From: a virus
DNA length: 64,000 bases
Virus record (IMG/VR): IMGVR_UViG_3300032240_000412
Location: 1 to 64,000 of that record
Reading direction: 5' to 3' (one strand)
In this document: positions 52,799 to 61,287 of the stretch, piece by piece
How positions within the stretch are numbered: position 1 is the first letter of the stretch
Layout of the letters: each line of letters starts with the position of its first letter
Made by a program: the position numbers and the translations under genes
The notes under the pieces: model-generated
Told to the model about the DNA's origin: nothing
Seen by the model: the letters and a program-made list of their open reading frames with translations, nothing else
Database searches by the model: none

Positions 52799-53515
52799 GT
52801 GATAAATAACCATATAGATAATAAAGAGCTCGAACCCGAAATGACCAACGAAAATACACCTATAAAAAAGAAACCAGACGAAATGCCTGGTATCTATGTA
52901 CGTGGACACATTAAAATATTTGACCCAGAAAACGGCGAAGTATTTGTTGATAAAACTAATGCGATCCACTACGAAAACATTTCAGAAGCTATTGCCCAAA
53001 CTTTGTCAAATAAAGGTACAAACTTTATCGCTGAAATGGTATTTGGCAACGGTGGAACCAACGTTGACCCTACAGGGGTTATTAACTATTTGCCGTCAAA
53101 TACGTCAACACAGAACGCTGACTTGTACAGTCCAGTATTTTTTAAAAACGTAGACGACACTAGTACATTAAACGTTGACCCAGCAAGAAATAAAATGACA
53201 ATTAATCACACTCCTGGTCAGCTATACTCTGACATTGTTGTTAGTTGTCTGTTGGACTACGGTGAACCAAACGTAAATAGCCCTGGTAACCTTTTGGGCG
53301 TTAATCAGTCTGCATTTGACAGCAGTGTTTACAATAACGGCGGCTTTGTATTTGACGAGTTGGGACTCAAAGGATTTAGCGCCGCAGGACAAGGTATGGG
53401 CAAATTGCTAACCCATGTGGTTTTTCACCCGGTGCAAAAATCACTAAATCGACTAATTCAAATTGATTATACTGTAAGAATTCAAACACTAACTAACCTT
53501 AGTGCAATAGGATAA
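52799..53515 (+). CDS. Conserved T4-like baseplate/tail structural protein, 238 aa
   Basis: At the gp8 position. The segments MPGIYVRGHIKIFDPENGEV then FVDKTNAIHYENISEAIAQT, EMVFGNGGTNVDPTGVINYL and LLTHVVFHPVQKSLNRLIQI then DYTVRIQTL match a protein I remember as conserved next to the giant wedge gene of environmental T4-like phages. Function is unknown beyond a presumed virion role. The start is GTG at 52799 with a GAGGGGG ribosome-binding site; but the start region contains GATAAATA (52800-52807), so on an mRNA initiated there translation would begin at ATG 52841. Confidence 0.75.
   Translation: MINNHIDNKELEPEMTNENTPIKKKPDEMPGIYVRGHIKIFDPENGEVFVDKTNAIHYENISEAIAQTLSNKGTNFIAEMVFGNGGTNVDPTGVINYLPSNTSTQNADLYSPVFFKNVDDTSTLNVDPARNKMTINHTPGQLYSDIVVSCLLDYGEPNVNSPGNLLGVNQSAFDSSVYNNGGFVFDELGLKGFSAAGQGMGKLLTHVVFHPVQKSLNRLIQIDYTVRIQTLTNLSAIG
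52800..52807 (+). promoter_or_regulatory. Possible late promoter variant GATAAATA inside a start region
   Basis: GATAAATA overlaps the GTG start codon of the 238-aa gene; a transcript from it would favour the internal ATG at 52841. May be chance. Confidence 0.3.
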
Positions 53516-53519
53516 TAAA

Positions 53520-55478
53520 ATGGCCGTAGTAATTAATAAAACAAACGGTACCCAGCTAACATCAGTTCCTGATGGTACAGTAAACGGCCCTGGCCTAACC
53601 CAGACCAGCTCAAGTTTATTCTTGTTGGGCAGAAACTATACCAATTATGGTGAGTTAGTAAATGAAAACTTTGTTAGGTTACTAGAAAATTTTGCATCAG
53701 ATAACCCACCTGTTGTTCCCACAGCATTACTGACAGGTCAACTTTGGTACGATACTGCTAACTCACAACTAAAACTGTATGGAGGCAATGGGTGGAAAAC
53801 TATTGGTACAGTACAGACTGGTGGCACACAGCCAACATTGCCAGTTCCACAAGATGGAGACATGTGGTATGATACTGTAAATGCACAGTTAAAGATCTAC
53901 GGTCTATTAGCACAAACATCTTCTGGAGTCAAAGGATGGAAAACAGTTGGGCCAGCTTATACATACAGTCAGAGTCAAACTGGGTCTTTTGCAGAAAACA
54001 TTCAAGATACCAATGGTACAGATAGAACCTGTATTGTTTTCAGAGTTAATAATACTCCAATCAGCGTTTTTAGTAAACAAGCATTTACAATATACAATGC
54101 AGTTAGACCTCAATATCCGGGTATTGGTCCTGGTATTGTTCCGGGACTTAATTTTGTACATAACAACACTATTCCAGGATTTACACTAGCGGCTGACGGA
54201 CTTGATGCAGTTTCAATTGGCGGAGTAAGTCTAAACAATTTATTACGCAAAGACCAAAGCGGTACAGTCAACGGCAGTTTGACACTTAATAACAATAACG
54301 GATTGATTATTGGAACTGTTGGTAATGTACAGTTGTCAACTGATGTTCCGGGCGCATTTAATATAAGTAATTCTAACCCCGGTACTTCAATAAATTTGAA
54401 AACAACAGGTACAACAGGGTCCACGATTACGTTACTTGAAGCTTCCGGTCTTACAACCACAGTCAATATCAACGGAAGTTTAAATGTAGCAGGCAATATC
54501 AGTGGCGGCGGCGCAGGTGGTGCTGGACTAGCAGTCGAGTCAGTTAATACTAGTATGGTCAAAGCATTAAATGGACAAACAACAATCATTGATGCAACCG
54601 ACAATAACGATGTAATGTTATACGGTACCTTTGTTGGTAATGTAGTTGGAAACTTGACTAGTGCATTGGCAACTATCAGTGGCAATGTTGAAATTGGCGG
54701 ATTGACCACAATAGCTGGCATGTTATATGCCACGGGCGGTGCTGAAATCAACGGTGGCGTGTTTAATAGCGGTAGATTCGAAGACCCAATCATGCACCAC
54801 GCTAACATAAATGCGTCAACGTTAAACAGTCCAACACTAACAGGGACACCAGTTGCACCGACTCAGGATGTGGGAAATAACAGTACAGCAATAGCAACAA
54901 CGGCATTTGTAAAGACATTTGCACAAAACTTATTACCAACTGGTGCTATTATTATGTGGTCTGGTAGCGTAAGCAGTATTCCAGGCGGTTGGTTGCTGTG
55001 TGACGGCTCTCAAGGAACCCCAAATTTGGTTGATAGATTTGTAATTGGTGCTGGTGGTCTTGGTAAAACTCAACCAGCCTCTACCGGTGGATCAAAAGGC
55101 ATTTCTACAAATACTGGTGCCGCCGGTGCACACTCGCATAATATCACATTAAACCCACATGCTTTAACTGTTGACGAATTACCACCACATACTCATAATG
55201 TGGACCAGCTGTTTGGACAGCTTGATGACGTGGGCGGCGGCGCGGCAATTGATCGTAACGGAGCCAGTTTCCAGTATTATAACAGCTATGGAAACGACGG
55301 TGATAACGATACTGGTGGTCAATTGTATTTTTATACCCGTACTTTGTCCCAAGGTGCTGGACAAGCACACTCGCACACTGGACAAGCAAGCTATGCGCCA
55401 GATCACAGTCATGCACTAAACATAACAGATTCTAGGCCACCGTTTTATGCTTTGTGCTTTATTATGAAGTCAAATTAA
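53520..55478 (+). CDS. Tail fibre with collar domain and HxH tip, 652 aa
   Basis: N-terminal ~170 residues (NYGELVNENFVRLLENFASD, TGQLWYDTANSQLKLYGGNG then GWKTIG, repeated once) are paralogous to the next gene. Residues ~472-520 are a phage tail-collar domain (PTGAIIMWSGSVSSIPGGWL then LCDGSQGTPNLVDRFVIGAG). The C-terminal part has four HxH motifs (AHSHN ~536, PHTHN ~554, AHSHTG ~615, DHSHA ~627), which in T4 gp37 bind iron along the fibre needle. It ends RPPFYALCFIMKSN, the usual collar-type C-terminus. Probable short or distal fibre with receptor-binding tip. Confidence 0.87.
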   Translation: MAVVINKTNGTQLTSVPDGTVNGPGLTQTSSSLFLLGRNYTNYGELVNENFVRLLENFASDNPPVVPTALLTGQLWYDTANSQLKLYGGNGWKTIGTVQTGGTQPTLPVPQDGDMWYDTVNAQLKIYGLLAQTSSGVKGWKTVGPAYTYSQSQTGSFAENIQDTNGTDRTCIVFRVNNTPISVFSKQAFTIYNAVRPQYPGIGPGIVPGLNFVHNNTIPGFTLAADGLDAVSIGGVSLNNLLRKDQSGTVNGSLTLNNNNGLIIGTVGNVQLSTDVPGAFNISNSNPGTSINLKTTGTTGSTITLLEASGLTTTVNINGSLNVAGNISGGGAGGAGLAVESVNTSMVKALNGQTTIIDATDNNDVMLYGTFVGNVVGNLTSALATISGNVEIGGLTTIAGMLYATGGAEINGGVFNSGRFEDPIMHHANINASTLNSPTLTGTPVAPTQDVGNNSTAIATTAFVKTFAQNLLPTGAIIMWSGSVSSIPGGWLLCDGSQGTPNLVDRFVIGAGGLGKTQPASTGGSKGISTNTGAAGAHSHNITLNPHALTVDELPPHTHNVDQLFGQLDDVGGGAAIDRNGASFQYYNSYGNDGDNDTGGQLYFYTRTLSQGAGQAHSHTGQASYAPDHSHALNITDSRPPFYALCFIMKSN

Positions 55479-55511
55479 AGGTGTATAAGGATATAACTAG
55501 TTTTAAACTAT

Positions 55512-55519
55512 GATAAATA
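55512..55519 (+). promoter_or_regulatory. Late promoter variant GATAAATA
   Basis: GATAAATA 21 nt upstream of ATG 55541 in a 62-nt gap after the collar fibre gene; a GGAG ribosome-binding site follows. Confidence 0.5.
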
Positions 55520-55540
55520 AAACATAATGGAGTCAAGAGA

Positions 55541-57061
55541 ATGGCATATAATTTAGTCACAACAGCCGGAACAGCACTAGCTACTATTGCTGACGGTACC
55601 ACAAATACAACCAGCACAAGTATCACCTTAATTGGTAAAAACTTTGCGGGCTACGGTGCATTTTTAAACGAAAACTTCGTTAAATTGCTAGAGAATTTTT
55701 CTAACAGTTCTGCACCAGCCAATCCAATCGAGGGTCAACTTTGGTGGAACAATGCTACTAAAATTTTACAAGTACGCTCTGGTTCAGGAACTGGCGGTAT
55801 TTGGAAAACAGTTTCAAGTAGCTCAACTGGTCCAACAACAAATCCTCCAGCAAATCCGGTTGTAGGCGATTTGTGGTGGGATACTACCCTAAGTCAATTG
55901 AAAGTTTACCCAGGCGGCGTTGGCTCCACATGGGTTACAGTAGGCCCAGCATTTAGCGTTGCAACAGGACAGTCCGGTGCATTGGCTGAAACTATTACAG
56001 ATAGCCAGTCTAGTCCAGTAGATCATACTGTGATTAAGTTTTATATTGCTAACACCCTAGTAGGTATCTTTAGCAAGGACTTGACATTTACTCCAAACCC
56101 TTCAATTCCAGGCTTCAGCACAATTAAGCCAGGTTTGAACTTGTCATCAGCAAACAGCCCAAGTTTAAATTACTGGGGCGATGCCAATAACGCATTGAAC
56201 TTAGGCGGTATTTCTGCATCCAACTACCTACGTGCAGATACCAGCGGCACATTAAACGGTACACTAACAATTAGTCAAAACACAGCATTGGTTGCTGGTG
56301 CATCTGGCCAGATCACACTAGGTGTTGCGGCAGGCGCAGTACAATTTGTTAACACAGCAACTGGTACAAACACCGAAATGTATACTACAGTAAGCGGTGT
56401 CAAAACCAAAGTATTGACATTATCTGGTGCAGATGGTTCAGTGAGCGTTGCGGCCGATCCAACAACCAACTTGGGCGTTGCTACAAAAGCCTATGTTGAT
56501 AACCAATTGAGTGGTTCTATTACTTCTGTTGTTTTACGTCGTGATGGCACCAACAGCGTAACCGGTGACATGTTGCCAGACACAAACAACACACGTTCGT
56601 TCGGTTCTGTGAGCTTGAAATATAAATCAGTATACGCAACAACATTCTACGGAACAGCCGTTACAGCACAATACGCTGACTTGGCAGAACGATTTGAAGC
56701 CGACTCAGTTTACCAACCTGGTACAGTGGTTGAATTGGGTGGCGTAAAAGAAATTACACAAGCCGCAGATGATTTGTCTGAGAATGTATATGGCGTCATA
56801 AGTACTAATGCGGCCTTCTTAATGAACGGCGGCGCAGGCAACGATAAGACACACCCACCAGTAGCAGTCCAAGGTCGTGTACCAGTTCGAGTAATTGGTA
56901 AAATTAAAAAGGGCGATCGTTTGGTAAGTGCCGGTAACGGCATGGCACGTGCGGCGGCCAAGTCAGAAATTACTCCATGGAACGTGATTGGACGAGCTTT
57001 AGCAAGTAAAAATGATTCTGGCATTGGCGAAGTTGAAGCTATCGTTAAGCTAAATTCTTAA
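55541..57061 (+). CDS. Tail fibre-like protein, 506 aa, paralogue of upstream fibre
   Basis: Shares the N-terminal module with the preceding fibre: NENFVKLLENFSNSSAPANP, EGQLWWNNATKILQVRSGSG, VVGDLWWDTTLSQLKVYPGG and LAETITDSQSSPVDHTVIKF. The C-terminal domain is different: residues ~370-500 (YADLAERFEADSVYQPGTVV, GVISTNAAFLMNGG, VQGRVPVRVIGKIKKGDRLV) resemble the fibre C-terminal domain that in some phages is an autoproteolytic chaperone (Peptidase G2-like); whether this one cleaves itself is unknown. Late promoter variant upstream. Confidence 0.82.
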   Translation: MAYNLVTTAGTALATIADGTTNTTSTSITLIGKNFAGYGAFLNENFVKLLENFSNSSAPANPIEGQLWWNNATKILQVRSGSGTGGIWKTVSSSSTGPTTNPPANPVVGDLWWDTTLSQLKVYPGGVGSTWVTVGPAFSVATGQSGALAETITDSQSSPVDHTVIKFYIANTLVGIFSKDLTFTPNPSIPGFSTIKPGLNLSSANSPSLNYWGDANNALNLGGISASNYLRADTSGTLNGTLTISQNTALVAGASGQITLGVAAGAVQFVNTATGTNTEMYTTVSGVKTKVLTLSGADGSVSVAADPTTNLGVATKAYVDNQLSGSITSVVLRRDGTNSVTGDMLPDTNNTRSFGSVSLKYKSVYATTFYGTAVTAQYADLAERFEADSVYQPGTVVELGGVKEITQAADDLSENVYGVISTNAAFLMNGGAGNDKTHPPVAVQGRVPVRVIGKIKKGDRLVSAGNGMARAAAKSEITPWNVIGRALASKNDSGIGEVEAIVKLNS

Positions 57062-57078
57062 TATTGGATTAACAAAAT

Positions 57079-58071
57079 ATGACATACGCACAAAGCTCAG
57101 TAATTGTAGGAACAGACTATAACACTTTTGTACAAGGTGGTGATACAGTTAATCACAACGTTGCAAACATTAACAGTGTTTGGGGTGTTGGCAACGGTAA
57201 CAAAGGTTATGGTCAAAGTACTACACTAGCATCAGTTGCTAGCACAAATACTATTACTGCTACACAGTGGTCAAATTTGATCGCTCGTTTAAACAGTATT
57301 TTAACACACCAAGCCGGTTCTGGATCAGGCATTAGTGCTCCTACTTCTGGTACAACTATTGCATATCTAAGTGCGTTGTCTGGCAGTATCACGACCGGTT
57401 ACAACAATCGTTTAACAGCGGCAACAAACGGTACAGATATTACAAACACCACACTAACAACAGCATGGAATACAGCTACTCCAACTACATTTACAGTTAC
57501 TCGTACTGCGACATTTGCATCAGCTGATGCCGCACGTTATTTCTTTAATGCTGGTGGCAAATTAATCATCAACTTGAGCGGAACAGATAACCTAAGCAAC
57601 AGCAAGGGCACTGACTGGGTCAGCTTGTTGGGTACAAAGTTTGCTAGCTTGACATTTGGTGCAACCACAAACGGACGCAACGGTAGCGGTGGTACAGTAA
57701 GTTCAAGTAATACATCATTGGGCTACTGGAATTTAACCACAAGCGATCAAGCTATTTTAACTCTGACATCTGCGTCAGGAACCGCTGACTACAGTAGCAA
57801 CAACATTGTAGTCAACGTTAAATCAAACGGTGTTCAAGGTTCTAACGGTGACGTTGGTAGCGTTATCACTTTCACTATCACCTTAAACGATCCAGCCGCT
57901 GATACTAACACAGCACCTCCTGGGATTCCAGCTTACACACCAGCTGGTACAGCACCATCACAAGGTAACTTTAACGATGCAATTAACTTAACTGTTAGCT
58001 CTTCGATCACAGTTCGCCCACCTGAATCAACCAACATAACAAACACCTGGGGTACAGTTACTCAAGGTTAA
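57079..58071 (+). CDS. Virion structural protein, 330 aa
   Basis: Begins MTYAQSSVIVGTDYNTFVQG and contains NSVWGVGNGNKGYGQSTTLA, TATQWSNLIARLNSILTHQA, DAARYFFNAGGKLIINLSGT and TDWVSLLG, wording that recurs in tail structural proteins of T4-like environmental phages. Thr/Ser/Asn-rich, no Cys, likely beta-sandwich (ITFTITLNDPAADTNTAPPG, INLTVSSSITVRPP). Last gene of the late plus-strand block; a strong sigma70 promoter follows. Specific virion position unknown. Confidence 0.72.
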   Translation: MTYAQSSVIVGTDYNTFVQGGDTVNHNVANINSVWGVGNGNKGYGQSTTLASVASTNTITATQWSNLIARLNSILTHQAGSGSGISAPTSGTTIAYLSALSGSITTGYNNRLTAATNGTDITNTTLTTAWNTATPTTFTVTRTATFASADAARYFFNAGGKLIINLSGTDNLSNSKGTDWVSLLGTKFASLTFGATTNGRNGSGGTVSSSNTSLGYWNLTTSDQAILTLTSASGTADYSSNNIVVNVKSNGVQGSNGDVGSVITFTITLNDPAADTNTAPPGIPAYTPAGTAPSQGNFNDAINLTVSSSITVRPPESTNITNTWGTVTQG

Positions 58072-58077
58072 TATTTC

Positions 58078-58106
58078 TTGACATTTGGCAGTAGAGCATA
58101 TATAAT
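58078..58106 (+). promoter_or_regulatory. Perfect-consensus sigma70 promoter of the radical SAM/glycosyltransferase operon
   Basis: TTGACA (58078-58083), 17-bp spacer, TATAAT (58101-58106): an exact match in every position to the bacterial consensus. Transcription would start about base 58113, the first base of the ATG, so the mRNA would be leaderless. Confidence 0.9.
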
Positions 58107-58124
58107 GTTTATATGTCTACTGCC
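58087..58124 (+). promoter_or_regulatory. Candidate operator: 15-bp inverted repeat over -10 and start codon
   Basis: GGCAGTAGA-G-CATATA (58087-58102) and TATATG-TCTACTGCC (58110-58124) are complementary except for one unpaired base, with a 7-nt centre. The repeat covers the -10 element, the presumed start site and the first four codons. Only the right arm would be in the RNA, so a DNA-binding dimer is the likelier reader than an RNA hairpin. Confidence 0.65.
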
Positions 58125-58427
58125 AATCAACTTGTCGAGCAAATAAAACTCTCAACCGATTTCCAACTAAACAAAAAACGGTTAAAGGAAAAGATCCTAA
58201 CCGATTTGCACATTCCGTACAATAACGGATTGTTCTTGGTTGATCGATCACTTATAGCCTTCCTTAATTCTTGGGAAGATGAAATAATTTATATTGAAGA
58301 TGTATATCAAAATCCTGTTCAGGTTAATAGGATTGAATTGTTGACATTGGCCAAACAGCATTATCAACTAGTTATGAATCAATGGCATCAAGAATATGAC
58401 CAACTTCGTCGAGTTAGAAAAATCTAA
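58113..58427 (+). CDS. Conserved hypothetical protein, 104 aa
   Basis: Opens the non-structural operon at a consensus promoter. It is acidic to neutral and helical with NNGLFLVDRSLIAFLNSWED then EIIYIEDVYQNPVQVNRIEL and AKQHYQLVMNQWHQEYDQLR, a pattern I associate with a small conserved T4-like protein of unknown function. ATG overlaps the promoter palindrome and has no upstream ribosome-binding site if the transcript begins at 58113. Overlaps the next gene by 32 nt. Confidence 0.7.
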   Translation: MSTANQLVEQIKLSTDFQLNKKRLKEKILTDLHIPYNNGLFLVDRSLIAFLNSWEDEIIYIEDVYQNPVQVNRIELLTLAKQHYQLVMNQWHQEYDQLRRVRKI

Positions 58428-59220
58428 AGGTGTATTGTATTTTGTATTTGATACTAAAGAATTTAAGTATTCTGAGATTGCCAAAACAAATGTACAATTA
58501 ATTAACCATTTTTTAAAACTGCCTGTTACTGTGGTAACGGACAGCGAAACACCAATTGATTTTGCAGTCGATCGAGTGATACGACTAGATACAAGCAACG
58601 AAGTCATAAACACCAGATACTCCAGTACACACAGGACAAGAACACAGTGGCGCAATGGATTTAGACATCAAAGCTATCAGCTGAGTCCTTATACTGAAAC
58701 ATACGTAATTGATGTTGACTACGTGGTGCTCAATGACAACTTGCTAAAACTTCCTGTACAGGACTATTGCCTTTACAAGAGTAATGTTTACTTAAACAAT
58801 AGTGATGCTCATGAAACAATGGGTATATACAGTTTACCATTTCTTTGGGCCACTGTGTTATTTTTTAAAAAATGTCCTAGAACAGAGTTGATGTTTGGGT
58901 TAGTAGAACGCATACAGAGTAACTATAATTATTATCGTGCCCTGTACAACATACCAGACCCAGCATTTAGAAATGACTATGCATTTGCCATAGCCGATAA
59001 CATAGTTGAAGGCTACGCCGATAGCGTAAAGCATATACCTTGGTCGTTGACCACAGTAGATAACACCGTCAGTTCTATAGAAGTTAAAGGCAGTAAAGTT
59101 TATGTCAAGCAACACAACACAGCCCATGTGTTGCCAATGATGGATCTACATATATTAGACAAAGTGTATTTGCAGTCAACTCAGCACAAAGATTTTGTAA
59201 CATCTATTTTAAATGCGTAA
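58396..59220 (+). CDS. GT-A-type glycosyltransferase-like protein, 274 aa
   Basis: N-terminal Rossmann-like half (KGVLYFVFDTKEFKYSEIAK, LPVTVVTDSE) leads to ETYVIDVDYVVLNDN near residue 110, a DxD motif (DVD) in the context 'ttyviDsDyiv.nd' typical of nucleotide-sugar-dependent GT-A enzymes. The TRYSSTHRTRTQWRNGFRHQ segment before it is another common feature. C-terminal half unassigned. The enzyme would transfer a sugar to an unknown acceptor. Overlaps with both neighbours (32 nt and 8 nt). Confidence 0.75.
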   Translation: MTNFVELEKSKGVLYFVFDTKEFKYSEIAKTNVQLINHFLKLPVTVVTDSETPIDFAVDRVIRLDTSNEVINTRYSSTHRTRTQWRNGFRHQSYQLSPYTETYVIDVDYVVLNDNLLKLPVQDYCLYKSNVYLNNSDAHETMGIYSLPFLWATVLFFKKCPRTELMFGLVERIQSNYNYYRALYNIPDPAFRNDYAFAIADNIVEGYADSVKHIPWSLTTVDNTVSSIEVKGSKVYVKQHNTAHVLPMMDLHILDKVYLQSTQHKDFVTSILNA

Positions 59221-60076
59221 ACATCCACATCAAGCACAGCAAGGCTTTTTTACTTTTGCTCAGAACAATACTACAACAGATTATCTAGCAATGGCCTACG
59301 TGCAAGCAATGAGCGTTAAGTTAGCCATGCCCGGATCGTTGTATGCAGTAGCGGTAGATAAAGATACATTGTCGTTGATAACAGATCAACACCGACAAGT
59401 ATTTGATTATGTAATTGAAATTGATGAAGACTATGCCAAGGATGACGAATGGAAGCTGGCCAACGAGTGGCAGGCTTTTTGGCTGACTCCTTTTAAAGAA
59501 ACCATCAAACTAGAAGCAGATTTACTAATACCTGCAGATATATCACATTGGTGGAATGGTTTTAGACTGCGTGATGTAGTATTAAGCACAAACTGCCAAA
59601 CATATATGGGCACTACTGTTACAAGTGACACGCTACATAGAAAAATTTTCATTGACAACAACTTGCCCAATGTCTATAACGGACTAATGTATTTTAGATA
59701 TAGTCAAATATCCAATTACTTTTTTAGTGTGGCGAGAGACATATATCAAGATTGGGACAGCGTTAGAAATACGTTAAAGAATTTACACAATATCAAACCG
59801 TCTACAGATCTAGTATATGCCATCACTGCCATGTTTGTAGGACCAGAGTTTGTTACTCTACCCACCTTGAACTTTATTAACTTTGTTCACATGAAGCCGT
59901 CATTGCAAGGATGGAAGCAAGATGACGATTGGACTGACTCGGTCATGACAGAATTTGATTTACCAATAATACGAATCAACAACAGGAATCAATATCATCC
60001 AATACACTACCATCAGAAAAATTTTATAAAAAAGGAGGTTGTAGATGAATACCAACGAAGACTTGGCATTAGCTGA
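59213..60076 (+). CDS. GT-A-type glycosyltransferase-like protein, 287 aa
   Basis: GFFTFAQNNTTTDYLAMAYV then QAMSVKLAMPGSLYAVAVDK is the start of a recurring phage glycosyltransferase family ('d.yv..Ay.la.slk...'). The metal site is probably ETIKLEADLLIPAD (ExD variant of DxD near residue 100), followed by VLSTNCQTY and NGLMYFRYS, where the acceptor pocket lies. It follows the related 274-aa gene and overlaps it by 8 nt. Donor and acceptor are unknown. Confidence 0.75.
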   Translation: MRKHPHQAQQGFFTFAQNNTTTDYLAMAYVQAMSVKLAMPGSLYAVAVDKDTLSLITDQHRQVFDYVIEIDEDYAKDDEWKLANEWQAFWLTPFKETIKLEADLLIPADISHWWNGFRLRDVVLSTNCQTYMGTTVTSDTLHRKIFIDNNLPNVYNGLMYFRYSQISNYFFSVARDIYQDWDSVRNTLKNLHNIKPSTDLVYAITAMFVGPEFVTLPTLNFINFVHMKPSLQGWKQDDDWTDSVMTEFDLPIIRINNRNQYHPIHYHQKNFIKKEVVDEYQRRLGIS

Positions 60077-60410
60077 AGCATTTGCCAGCATAGTCCCACA
60101 GCCAGAGTACAAAATAGAATATAGACTCTACTATGACAACGCAGGCAAGCCCACTTGCATGAGTTCAAATAATCATCCAGAGGGTCAATATGTCATAATA
60201 GACAAAGCCACATACGATCGAGCAATATATAATAATCTCAAAGTGGTAAACGGAACACTAATTACCATTGACACTAGCTCCCAACATCGTGTACAATTAC
60301 AAAAGGTGGAGTCTGGGCCTTTTCGCACAGCAAAGAATAACGCTGGCATATTACTAACCAAAGACGAACAAGTAGAACAAACAGATTACTATGACCACAG
60401 AAATAATTGA
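60045..60410 (+). CDS. Hypothetical protein, 121 aa
   Basis: Starts at ATG 60045 with a strong AAGGAGG ribosome-binding site inside the end of the glycosyltransferase gene. The sequence YKIEYRLYYDNAGKPTCMSS and PEGQYVIIDKATYDRAIYNN then LKVVNGTLITID reads as a small beta domain. I have seen similar small proteins beside such glycosyltransferases in environmental phages, function unknown. Overlaps both neighbours (32 and 20 nt). Confidence 0.7.
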   Translation: MNTNEDLALAEAFASIVPQPEYKIEYRLYYDNAGKPTCMSSNNHPEGQYVIIDKATYDRAIYNNLKVVNGTLITIDTSSQHRVQLQKVESGPFRTAKNNAGILLTKDEQVEQTDYYDHRNN

Positions 60411-61287
60411 TGTAGCAGACTTAGACTGCATATACTTAACATATGATGAACCTAAGAAAGAAGAGTTTTGGATCAAGATTCAAAACATGGTGCCATGGGC
60501 CAAGCGAGTTGATGGAGTCAAGGGCAGTGATGCCGCACACAAAGCCGCGGCTGATGCTAGTGATACTGATAGATTTGTTCTTATTGATGGCGATAACATT
60601 CCTGATGCTGAATTTTTTAATCTACAACTATCCCTGGATGATCACAATCGTGATTGTGTATTTCGTTGGCGAGCACGTAATGTGGTTAATGGACTAATGT
60701 ATGGCAACGGAGGTATGAGTTGTTGGACCAAGGACTTTGTACACGATATGAAAACTCATGAATCCAGCGACGGATCATCTGCCAATGATGTGGAGTTTTG
60801 TTTCTACCCCAACTACTGGGCAATGAATGACTGCTACAGCACTACATATCCCAATGGTAGCCCACTACATGCTTGGCGTGCCGGCTTCCGCGAAGGAGTT
60901 AAGATGTGTTTGGACAGAGGAGTTAAGCCCACTGTTGCAGAGTTTGAAAGTCGTGTTAACAATCGTAATTACGATAATCTATGTATTTGGCAAACTGTTG
61001 GAGCCGATTCTGATAATGGGTTTTGGTCAATTTATGGAGCACGTCTCGGCACATACCTTACCATGATCGAAGGGTGGGATTATAAAAAAGTACAAGACTT
61101 TGACGAGTTAAAAGCATTGTGGACACAATATGAAAATCATGATGCTGACCACTGCACAGAAATTGGACAAGTATTACGTACAAGACTAGGTTTGCCGATT
61201 GTGGATATGGATCCAGACGAAAGCCGGTTTTTCAAACATCATTATCGTAGCAACTTTAAAAATAAAGGACCAATGATTTGTGAGTAA
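60391..61287 (+). CDS. Probable glycosyltransferase, 298 aa
   Basis: The core CIYLTYDEPKKEEFWIKIQN, MVPWAKRVDGVKGSDAAHKA and ASDTDRFVLIDGDNIPDAEF (DGD near residues 68-70) is a GT-A-like nucleotide-sugar site. FRWRARNVVNGLMYGNGGMS then CWTKDF and HAWRAGFREGVKMC may form the acceptor side. Its order in the cluster (after two GT genes and before radical SAM genes) supports a shared modification pathway. The reaction product is unknown. Confidence 0.72.
   Translation: MTTEIIDVADLDCIYLTYDEPKKEEFWIKIQNMVPWAKRVDGVKGSDAAHKAAADASDTDRFVLIDGDNIPDAEFFNLQLSLDDHNRDCVFRWRARNVVNGLMYGNGGMSCWTKDFVHDMKTHESSDGSSANDVEFCFYPNYWAMNDCYSTTYPNGSPLHAWRAGFREGVKMCLDRGVKPTVAEFESRVNNRNYDNLCIWQTVGADSDNGFWSIYGARLGTYLTMIEGWDYKKVQDFDELKALWTQYENHDADHCTEIGQVLRTRLGLPIVDMDPDESRFFKHHYRSNFKNKGPMICE

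Noticed and set aside
55501-55530. Consensus sigma70 promoter before the second fibre gene
   Set aside because: AT-rich but no -35 at proper spacing; GATAAATA late variant fits better.
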